Below, one piece after another: positions 46,637 through 54,602 of a stretch of 64,000 bases of DNA. The stretch comes from Chitinophaga pinensis (GTDB taxonomy: Bacteria; Bacteroidota; Bacteroidia; B-17B0; Aurantibacillaceae). How positions within the stretch are numbered: position 1 is the first letter of the stretch; each line of letters opens with the position of its first letter. The position numbers and the translations under genes were made by a program. The stretch lies in contig CAMAPT010000009.1 of NCBI GenBank assembly GCA_945860225.1, positions 1 to 64,000 on the forward strand. The letters run 5' to 3'. Below the pieces are notes generated by a model. The model did not search any database. It worked only from the letters and a program-made list of their open reading frames with translations, and had not been told where the DNA came from.

Positions 46637-48724
46637 TTATAATTTTACCTTATTTTTAGTTCTTGTGTCAAACAAATAAAGTTCACCATTTTTAAAACAA
46701 GCAAACAAAAAAGAATCAATTGGTTCAATACTATCAAATTCGATACTAATAAGAAGTTTTGTCGACGAATCCAACAGCCCTACAAGTTCGTTTTGCTTTA
46801 CGATGAATAAAGAATTAAAAGTAGTTTGAATATCACCATTCTTAATATTGTAAATAGTTTTTCCTGATTTATCAATTATAGAAGAAGAACCACCTTTTGA
46901 AACGATAGCTAAATTATTTTCAAAATCTTGAGCCTTATCAAATTCAACAGAGGTTATCGACTTTAATTTTCTGTCAACAAATCCGTATTTATTGTTTTTT
47001 TGTATTCGGATCATCTCGCACTTGGCAAAAAATATATTTGTATATGAACCAAAATTAATGCTATATCTTCCGTTGGCATCTACCAAGGCAACTTCATCCA
47101 TTTTTAGCAACTTAAAATATTTACCATTTGTATAGTAATTAGTTTCAAAAGTTGGATTATAATCATACTCTACTGCTGTTACAAAACATTTTTCTTTCAC
47201 GTTAAAAAACCCATAAAAATCATTCTTAACAACTAAATATATTTCACCGACGCAAGGTGTAATATAGCTGTAATCTGTTGAAATAACCATTTCTTCCGAA
47301 ACGGTCATTAATCCAAACCGGTTATTTTTTTTCACAATAACAATCGAATTCGTATCAACATCAGATATCCAATCCCATTGAGCAATTAACGGTTTATTGT
47401 ATAAATCCACTAAACCATATAAGGTTGACATATAATAGGCATATCCATTTTTAAAATTTCCCAATTTGGCATAAGTAAAAGGCACAACTATCTCTCCTTT
47501 GGCATTAATAGCGCCGTACATCGCATTACTTTTACACACAAATAAATTTCCTGAAGAGGGATTTATGTCCTCGTACCCCTTTGATACGATTTGTCCTGAC
47601 CGATTCATCAAGAAATAATATCCGCCTTTTTTAACAATAGCTATGCCGTCTTTATAATTTTCCGTCTCCTCAAAAACAGCATCAGTTGTTTTATGTCCCT
47701 CTTTATCGATGTAAACACAACTATCATTCTTGCACACAGCTGCAAGACCATCTTGATAAAAAGCAGCATCATCAAACTGAGGTTTAATAATCCAATTTCC
47801 TAATGTATCAATGTATCCAAATTTATCATTCGTGTACTTTAACGGAATGAGTTTATTTTGTGACAACATAATTTCTTTAATTACTGTTTGATGATAGGGA
47901 TAATCAGGATATTTAGTTAAAAATGCAGTTAACTCATCCTTGCCGTAACTATTCACAGATAAACTATACAATAATTTCCAAGCATTTTCTTGGGTTAATT
48001 GTGTGCTATATTTTTTTATAAAACGGTATAAACTATCGGCAGAATGGTCGTTTTTCACCATGTTAAACAAATTTAATTCTGCATCATCTACATTTGGATT
48101 ATGCGAAAATTTTTGAATAAAATTTTGATACTGAACGCGTGTTTTAGCCATTGTTTGCTCTGCATATTCAAAATCATGATAGTTATTTTTAGCTTGAGAA
48201 TATAAACTGCTTTGCGGATAATCCAACATAAATTCTTTAACCTTTTTACTCGATTGACTGGTTAAAGCTTGAGCCAAAACCAAACTGTCTCTCAAAAAAT
48301 AACTTATTAGCAATAACGAATCGGTAGCAAAATAAAAGTGCACCAAAAAATAATGAATTTGTTCTACGGACCTATTATTGCAGTAAACCTCAAATCCTTT
48401 ATCAGCTATTTTAACCGACAATTCCGTAATACTTTTTGAATTAATATGATAACCAGAATAACTAACAGAATCTTTAAAATAATTTTTAGAAATAGAAATA
48501 TACTTAGCAGCGCTATCTATATTCGAAAATGGATTATCCGTTCGTGAAAAAATTGTTGACAAGCCATAAGCAGATGCAGACGGATATTTTGAAATTGATT
48601 TATAAAATAATTGCTTGGCTTTAAAATAGTCAAAAATAGAAAGGGCCTTATATGCATCGGATAATTTATTTCCCCATGCTGTTGAAGTCAAACAAAGTAT
48701 TAAAATAACAATTATTTTTCTCAT
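46637..48724 (-). CDS. exported WG-repeat protein
   Basis: A 695-aa protein with a signal peptide (MRKIIVILILCLTSTAWG). The first half is helical; from about residue 295 it has about eight WG-type repeats such as NDKFGYIDTLGNWIIKPQFDDA, NDSCVYIDKEGHKTTDAVFEE and NKYGFVDRKLKSITSVEFDKA. These form beta-propeller-like or solenoid binding surfaces. Function unknown. It likely shares a transcript with the multiheme cytochrome gene (20-bp gap), suggesting a binding role for that protein. Confidence 0.8.
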   Translation of the reverse strand: MRKIIVILILCLTSTAWGNKLSDAYKALSIFDYFKAKQLFYKSISKYPSASAYGLSTIFSRTDNPFSNIDSAAKYISISKNYFKDSVSYSGYHINSKSITELSVKIADKGFEVYCNNRSVEQIHYFLVHFYFATDSLLLISYFLRDSLVLAQALTSQSSKKVKEFMLDYPQSSLYSQAKNNYHDFEYAEQTMAKTRVQYQNFIQKFSHNPNVDDAELNLFNMVKNDHSADSLYRFIKKYSTQLTQENAWKLLYSLSVNSYGKDELTAFLTKYPDYPYHQTVIKEIMLSQNKLIPLKYTNDKFGYIDTLGNWIIKPQFDDAAFYQDGLAAVCKNDSCVYIDKEGHKTTDAVFEETENYKDGIAIVKKGGYYFLMNRSGQIVSKGYEDINPSSGNLFVCKSNAMYGAINAKGEIVVPFTYAKLGNFKNGYAYYMSTLYGLVDLYNKPLIAQWDWISDVDTNSIVIVKKNNRFGLMTVSEEMVISTDYSYITPCVGEIYLVVKNDFYGFFNVKEKCFVTAVEYDYNPTFETNYYTNGKYFKLLKMDEVALVDANGRYSINFGSYTNIFFAKCEMIRIQKNNKYGFVDRKLKSITSVEFDKAQDFENNLAIVSKGGSSSIIDKSGKTIYNIKNGDIQTTFNSLFIVKQNELVGLLDSSTKLLISIEFDSIEPIDSFLFACFKNGELYLFDTRTKNKVKL

Positions 48725-48770
48725 CTATTGACTGTAAAATTATAAATTGCACCCAAAATAACCGTAAAAG

Positions 48771-48962
48771 ATGTTGACAACCGGAAAATTAATCTTCGCT
48801 ATCAGTTTTGTTTTAATTTTTGTGTTGACTATGCTATGGTCATACAAAAAAGACAGCATTGTTAATTCTCTTCATTTTAAGGGAGCCTCGAAAATACTCA
48901 TCATTGTTTTTGTTACACTTTGCGTATTGGTTTTATTTGTAAAACTTCGACACTTGCTTTAA
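48771..48962 (+). CDS. small two-helix membrane protein
   Basis: A 63-aa protein with two hydrophobic segments (about 5-25 and 40-60) separated by a charged loop (YKKDSIVNSLHFKGASK). It has an ATG start and occupies the 447-bp gap between the divergent WG-repeat and TSP3 genes. I do not recognise the family; it looks genuine because the hydrophobic segments are well formed and no better frame exists. Confidence 0.5.
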   Translation: MLTTGKLIFAISFVLIFVLTMLWSYKKDSIVNSLHFKGASKILIIVFVTLCVLVLFVKLRHLL

Positions 48963-49209
48963 CAGGATTAACCAATTTAAATTAAAATTGTTTTTTAGAC
49001 TTTTCTAGCCTAAACAAACATTTTTCGATAAACCTGTCTAATTTATATCTAAAATTCTACTCTTTTTTTACTTTGGTTTTGTTTTAATTCGAAAAACAAG
49101 TAATTTAAACCTTTATTAAATAATGTTAAAAACATGTTCATATTGTTAATCTTAATCAGATTATTAAAATATGGAGATGCTCATAATAACTAAACGTAAT
49201 TTGATGCTT

Positions 49210-50487
49210 ATGAACAGATTTTCTACGAAACTTACTTTATTGGCTGTATGCCTGAGTTTTTTCAATTCATCTTTTTCCCAACTAGGGGTTACGGCTCAAG
49301 TTGGAGGTCTAAAATTTTTAGGCGACGTGGGCAAGAAAAATAGCAACGGTTTTTTAAATGGTATTAAAGGAAGTGTGGCTCTTGGTGCTGAATACCGCAT
49401 TGGTAAGGTGTTGGGAGTAGGTGTTGAAGGTATGTACGGTAAACTTTCGGGTTCTGATAATGATAAAAACGCCCCACGTTTAAATTTTGAATCAAAAATT
49501 ATGGGTGGTGGTTTAAATGTTTTTGCCTTTTTTGATAAACTTGGTCAAGAACAAAAAGATGCCTCGCCTTATATTCACGCTGGCGTTGGATATTTAATGT
49601 TTGATCCATATGGCGACTTAAAAAATAAAAACAATATTTCCTACAACTATTGGAGCGACGGTTCTATCCGAGATATGATTGAATCTGCTGACACAAAAAC
49701 GCTCTCTATGGTTATAAAACGTGACTATACATACGAAAGTCAATTAAAAGATAGCACAGTTACTTATGCTCGCAACACCATTTTCTTTCCGGTTGGCATT
49801 GGTGCTACTTTCAAAATGGGCGATCATGCTAATTTCAGAATTGGCGCTATATATAATGTTTGTTTAACTGATTATTTAGACAATCACAAAGAAGGCGGTA
49901 ACGACAGTTGGGCTTCTCTCAACGTGGGTATTAATTTTCATTTTGCCAAAAAAGAAAAAGACGAATACAGTGATGTTGATTTTGCTGCCATCGATAATGC
50001 AGATTCGGATGGAGACGGCGTAAAGGATTTAGATGATAAATGTATGGGAACGCCAAGTGGTGTAAAAGTAGATGCAACCGGTTGCCCTGAAGATAACGAT
50101 GGCGATGGTGTTTTTGATTACATGGATAAAGAATTAAAAACAGCTAAAGATGCGAAGGTTGATGCTAATGGCGTTACTATTAACGAAGAAGAAGTAGCAA
50201 AACAACAATTAGAATGGATGACATCGAGTGCTAAAAGAAGAGAAAAAATAGTCGTTGAACCTCCTGTTCAAGAACAACAAGCTGCCCCCACTCCAGAACA
50301 AGCAGCTCCTGTAATAATGAAAAAAACAAGTTCATTGCCGGCACAATTTGCGTCAATCGATTACAACAGTGATGGCTTCATTTCATCGGATGAAATTAAA
50401 ATGACTCTTGATGATTTTTCGAAAGGAGAAAGTTCTTTCAAACAAGCAGATTTAAACAAATTAATTGACTTTTTCTTCGAACAATAA
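49210..50487 (+). CDS. exported outer-membrane protein with TSP3 repeats and a C-terminal EF-hand
   Basis: A 425-aa protein from the ATG at 49210, which opens a normal signal peptide (MNRFSTKLTLLAVCLSFF, cut near SFSQ); ATGs upstream at 49171 give an awkward extension. Residues about 20-260 look like an outer-membrane barrel. Thrombospondin type 3 calcium repeats follow (DADSDGDGVKDLDDKC, DNDGDGVFDYMDKE), then a proline/glutamine-rich linker and a C-terminal EF-hand-like loop, DYNSDGFISSDEI. It is a tandem paralog of the next gene, sharing the YYWSDGS-type segment. Calcium binding is inferred from the acidic loops. Confidence 0.75.
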   Translation: MNRFSTKLTLLAVCLSFFNSSFSQLGVTAQVGGLKFLGDVGKKNSNGFLNGIKGSVALGAEYRIGKVLGVGVEGMYGKLSGSDNDKNAPRLNFESKIMGGGLNVFAFFDKLGQEQKDASPYIHAGVGYLMFDPYGDLKNKNNISYNYWSDGSIRDMIESADTKTLSMVIKRDYTYESQLKDSTVTYARNTIFFPVGIGATFKMGDHANFRIGAIYNVCLTDYLDNHKEGGNDSWASLNVGINFHFAKKEKDEYSDVDFAAIDNADSDGDGVKDLDDKCMGTPSGVKVDATGCPEDNDGDGVFDYMDKELKTAKDAKVDANGVTINEEEVAKQQLEWMTSSAKRREKIVVEPPVQEQQAAPTPEQAAPVIMKKTSSLPAQFASIDYNSDGFISSDEIKMTLDDFSKGESSFKQADLNKLIDFFFEQ

Positions 50488-50519
50488 TTAAAAAAAACGG
50501 ATAATTTTTGTAAAAAATA

Positions 50520-52724
50520 ATGCTCAAAAAAATACTGTTCATATCTCTTATTTTGACAAGTGTTTTTGCGAATGCTCAACTTGACTCTATTCCAAAAAAA
50601 GATACGATTCAAGCTGTAATTATTAACAAGTTAGCTGTAAAAAAAGACAGTCAACTTGTCTCTGATCCAATCCCAAGTTTAGGAGAAATTTTTAGACCAA
50701 AAATTTCGCTCGGAGTTGGTATGCTTTCTTTTCACGGCGACTTATATTCTAAACATTTTCAAGCGCCTTGGACAGCTCGTATCGGGTATGATTTAAATTT
50801 TTCTCAGAGATTGTTTAAATCTGTTCAATTAAACTTTAACATACTTTTCGGGAAATTAGGTGCTAACGAATGGTTAAATAACCGGCAAGAAAATTTTCAA
50901 TCCGAAATCCGCTCTGGAGGGATTAGTGTTCTTTATGATTTTAGTAATTTAATTTCTGAATACCATCGTGTTCGTCCTTGGATTTCCTTAGGTGTCAATT
51001 CTATTGAATTTTTATCTAAAACGGATGCTTACGACCAATATGGAAATAAATACTATTATTGGAGTGATGGTTCCTTGAAAAACATCGCCGAGACCGCTCC
51101 TACGGCCTCATTGGCAGTTAACTTAAATCGAGATTATTACTACGAAACCGATATTCGTGAATTAAACAAAGATGGATTTGGCCGATACCAAGAAAGAGCT
51201 TGGTCATTTCCTATAGGTATAGGAACCTTAGTAAAAATAACCGATCGATTTGATGTTAAACTTGGGGTTCAATACTATTGTACCACAACAGATTACATCG
51301 ACGGAATCACCAACAAAAGTAAGGGTACAAGAGCCGGAACCAACCAAAAGGATAATTTTGTTTACTCGTCATTTTCTCTTCAATATGATTTATACTTCAA
51401 AAAAACATCCAAATCCGACACTTTGCCCGATGGCTATTTTGACAATGTAGATTGGTTGGCTGTTGATGACGGCGATTACGATGAGGATGGTGTAAAAGAT
51501 TTTGATGACAAATGTCAGGGAACACCAAAAGGAGAAAAAATTGATGAATTTGGATGTCCGTTTGATGACGATCAGGATGGGGTTCCAAACTACGCTGACG
51601 AAGAATTAGAATCTCCAACAGGTGTGGATGTTAATATAAAAGGTGTTGCTCTAACTGATGAGTATTGGCAAAACTGGTACAATCAATATATGGACAGTGG
51701 TTATGTGGCACCAACAGAAGTGATTGAAAATTTTTATACCGCCAAAAAAGACTCTACTAATAGCAAAAAAATTAATAAACCTATTGACGATAAATTGTAC
51801 ACAGTTGAATTAGTGAGGTATAATGGGCCAATACCTAACGACGAAATGGCTTATTTATTAAGTATCGGAGACATCGAATCAACGGTTTTACCAGATAACC
51901 AAACAGTTATGTACACCGCGGGTAGTTACAAAGAAATACTAAATGCAATTAAACGTCGTGACGAATTTTTGTCGGAAGGGGTTAATAGTGCGAAAGTTGG
52001 ATATTTCAAAAATGGGAATATCGTTCATCTAAGTGATGACGAACTAAAAAAATTAAATCAGTTAGAAACCGAGAAAAATGCCAGCTCACCTAACGGCACT
52101 AGCAAAGAAGAATCCGAAAACAATGAAAATGAATTTGCCAAAGGTGACATTGTTTATCGCGTTCAGTTAGGAGCATATAAAAATCGTATCTCTAAAGAAA
52201 TATTTAAAAATGCAGGAACAGTCATCGAATTAAAAACAGATGATAATTATTATCATTATGCTTCAACCGGCTACAAATCCATAGAAAACGCCGCTCATTC
52301 AAAAGCTGATTTAGTTTTAGAAGGCTACAGTGATGCTTTCATTACCGCTTATAAAGACGGAAAACGAATTCCGATGAGTGCCACCAAGGCTACCATGGAA
52401 ACAAACGAAAAAGAAAATATTGACAAAATAGAATCATTTAGTTCCATCGACAAATCTTTAGTGAGCTTCAAAATTCAATTAGGAGCCCTTCGAAAAGCCA
52501 ATGCGCCTGATGTGGAGGAAAAAATGAAAGAAATTGAAGGATTAGAAAAACAAACTACTTCTTCGGGTATGATTAGATACACCGTAGGTTTATTTAATAA
52601 TTATGAAAAAGCAGATACTTACCTACAAGAACTAGCAAATAAAGGTTTTTATGAAGCCTTTGTTATAGCCATTTTTAAAGGTGAAATTATTTCAATAGAA
52701 GAGGCAAAAGAGCTTTTAAAATAA
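50520..52724 (+). CDS. outer-membrane TSP3 protein with C-terminal SPOR-like repeats
   Basis: A 734-aa exported protein (signal peptide cut near ANAQ). The N-terminal half parallels the preceding gene: a barrel-like region with YYYWSDGSLKNIAE, then TSP3 repeats (DGDYDEDGVKDFDDKC, DDDQDGVPNYADEE). The C-terminal half has three repeats of SPOR pattern, about 420-500 (YTVELVRYNGPIPNDE), 540-610 (YRVQLGAYKNRISKEIF) and 645-730 (FKIQLGALRKANAPDVE). SPOR domains bind denuded glycan strands of peptidoglycan. An envelope-anchoring role is inferred. It follows the first paralog by 32 bp. Confidence 0.75.
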   Translation: MLKKILFISLILTSVFANAQLDSIPKKDTIQAVIINKLAVKKDSQLVSDPIPSLGEIFRPKISLGVGMLSFHGDLYSKHFQAPWTARIGYDLNFSQRLFKSVQLNFNILFGKLGANEWLNNRQENFQSEIRSGGISVLYDFSNLISEYHRVRPWISLGVNSIEFLSKTDAYDQYGNKYYYWSDGSLKNIAETAPTASLAVNLNRDYYYETDIRELNKDGFGRYQERAWSFPIGIGTLVKITDRFDVKLGVQYYCTTTDYIDGITNKSKGTRAGTNQKDNFVYSSFSLQYDLYFKKTSKSDTLPDGYFDNVDWLAVDDGDYDEDGVKDFDDKCQGTPKGEKIDEFGCPFDDDQDGVPNYADEELESPTGVDVNIKGVALTDEYWQNWYNQYMDSGYVAPTEVIENFYTAKKDSTNSKKINKPIDDKLYTVELVRYNGPIPNDEMAYLLSIGDIESTVLPDNQTVMYTAGSYKEILNAIKRRDEFLSEGVNSAKVGYFKNGNIVHLSDDELKKLNQLETEKNASSPNGTSKEESENNENEFAKGDIVYRVQLGAYKNRISKEIFKNAGTVIELKTDDNYYHYASTGYKSIENAAHSKADLVLEGYSDAFITAYKDGKRIPMSATKATMETNEKENIDKIESFSSIDKSLVSFKIQLGALRKANAPDVEEKMKEIEGLEKQTTSSGMIRYTVGLFNNYEKADTYLQELANKGFYEAFVIAIFKGEIISIEEAKELLK

Positions 52725-52852
52725 GTATAATATGCCCCACCAAATAATGTTAATCATTTTATTTTTATTCTGTTTAAACTACATTTCAAATAGTTTGTTA
52801 TGATGTCACATAGTTTGAATTAAAATCCATCATCATTCATTCAAAAAAATAC

Positions 52853-53725
52853 ATGAAACACCTTATACCATTAGTTGCACTATTTTTAATCATTGGATTA
52901 TCATCCTGTGAAGATGTCATTCAAGTTAAACTTGACAAAGGAGAACCTATTATCACCATTGATGCATTTATTAATAATCTCCCATCTACTCAAAAAATAC
53001 GTCTAACTAAAACAAGCGATTATTTTAGTCAAGGTTCAAACGTACCAATTAGCGATGCGTCTGTAAAAATCACAGACATTGATACAGATATTAGTTACAT
53101 GTTCAACGAAAAAAGTGCCGGAAACTACGTGTATGAGCCCTCTGTTTCAGATAACTTTTGTAAAATCGGGCATCGCTATGAATTAACCGTTACTTACCAA
53201 GGACAAACATTTACCGCAACTACCCGCCTAAACAGGACTACCAAAATAGATAGTTTGATTGCTAAATATGAAGATGGTGGCGGTTTTGGTAACGGTGAAA
53301 CCGGTTACAGATTTTCTTTTTTAGGATTTGATATTCCGGGAGATACAATAGATTATTACTGGATAAAATCGTATAAAAACGGTGTTTTTTTTAATAAAGG
53401 CTCCAATATTAACATTTGTATAGATGCCGCTTATGGAAACGGGGCTGATGGGTTTCCCTTTATCCCACCGATTGCAGAAGGCATTACTCCTTTTGGTGAA
53501 CTATTTAATAAAAATGATACCTGCCGTGTAGAAATCCATTCGATTAACCGAGAAACCTTTAATTTTTTGACTCAGGTTCAAAACCAAACTACCAATTCGG
53601 GTTTATTTGCCACCAATCCTGAAAACATTAAAACAAACATTCGTTGCACTTCTAATAATCAAGTAAAGGTGATAGGATGGTTTGAAATGAGTTCAGCGAA
53701 ATTTCGAGAAAAAATTACTCCCTAA
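52853..53725 (+). CDS. DUF4249 family lipoprotein
   Basis: A 290-aa lipoprotein with lipobox LSSC near residue 19 and the family start CEDVIQVKLDKGEPIITIDAFINN. The body is beta-rich (IRLTKTSDYF, YELTVTYQGQTFTATTRL). DUF4249 proteins are often paired with TonB-dependent receptors in Bacteroidota, but none is adjacent here; the upstream TSP3 proteins are the nearest outer-membrane genes (128 bp). Function unknown. Confidence 0.8.
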   Translation: MKHLIPLVALFLIIGLSSCEDVIQVKLDKGEPIITIDAFINNLPSTQKIRLTKTSDYFSQGSNVPISDASVKITDIDTDISYMFNEKSAGNYVYEPSVSDNFCKIGHRYELTVTYQGQTFTATTRLNRTTKIDSLIAKYEDGGGFGNGETGYRFSFLGFDIPGDTIDYYWIKSYKNGVFFNKGSNINICIDAAYGNGADGFPFIPPIAEGITPFGELFNKNDTCRVEIHSINRETFNFLTQVQNQTTNSGLFATNPENIKTNIRCTSNNQVKVIGWFEMSSAKFREKITP

Positions 53726-53762
53726 TTTTTGTCTTGTGTTGTGCTAATATAACCGACTCTTT

Positions 53763-54413
53763 TTAATCCTTTGGAAAATACACTGGATGTTTTTCATTAT
53801 ATAGCCTGATGTAACGCGTAGCTAAATCACGTTTCTTTTTCCTACTCAATTCACTATACTCTTTGTACAAAACCTGGTCACGTTTCAAAAATAATTCTAA
53901 CTTCTCTATAGAAAACAATACCATCCCACCGCTATAAAAATCAAACAAATACTGTCTCATTTCTTGAGTTTTCACTGTAGTTCCGGACATAGGTGAAGTC
54001 ATAAAAGGATCGTAAGCCGCGGAATAATTAACGACTTCAACCGTGCCAACAAAATAACTGATTGCTCCAAAAACAGGTATCCTTAAAAAGTGCCGGTCAT
54101 GATGAACATAAATACTATTATTCTGGCAATACCCCCAAATATCGTCCGTTTTCACTTTGGTTAAAGAACCGTCTCTTTCTATATAATCAATATAATCTTG
54201 CTCTATCGTTTTAGAATAAAAATCAAGTTGATCTTTACTAATTTTAGTTTGAATTTTTTCTCTTGAAATCGGCCAATTGTACCTAAAATCTTGATAACTG
54301 AGGTAAATACCCTCATACAATCTGAAATCTTTACTGTACGCAATAGAATCTTGTGCAGGTAAAATTGCATGAAAAGATAAAAAAGCTACTACTAAAAAAA
54401 ATCCCAATCGCAT
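53763..54413 (-). CDS. exported hypothetical protein
   Basis: A 216-aa protein with a signal peptide (MRLGFFLVVAFLSFHAILPAQ). The rest has a beta-rich middle (DIWGYCQNNSIYVHHDRHFLRIPVFGAISYFVG) and a lysine/arginine-rich C-terminal helix ending YNEKHPVYFPKD. I do not recognise a named family. It is convergent with the DUF4249 gene and stands alone. Confidence 0.6.
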   Translation of the reverse strand: MRLGFFLVVAFLSFHAILPAQDSIAYSKDFRLYEGIYLSYQDFRYNWPISREKIQTKISKDQLDFYSKTIEQDYIDYIERDGSLTKVKTDDIWGYCQNNSIYVHHDRHFLRIPVFGAISYFVGTVEVVNYSAAYDPFMTSPMSGTTVKTQEMRQYLFDFYSGGMVLFSIEKLELFLKRDQVLYKEYSELSRKKKRDLATRYIRLYNEKHPVYFPKD

Positions 54414-54602
54414 ATCGTAAATATGTGAATTTTTATGGATTTACGCGTCATGTTTTTAACTTTGAATAGCAATCTTACCATTTTTCATAAACCCCTTTCT
54501 TAACAAAAAAATGAGTGTAATTTTTCATAACAGTATTATGTTAGTCATTATATCTTTATGGTTTCTTAGTATCTTCACCCACATTAATTTTAAACTCAAA
54601 TC

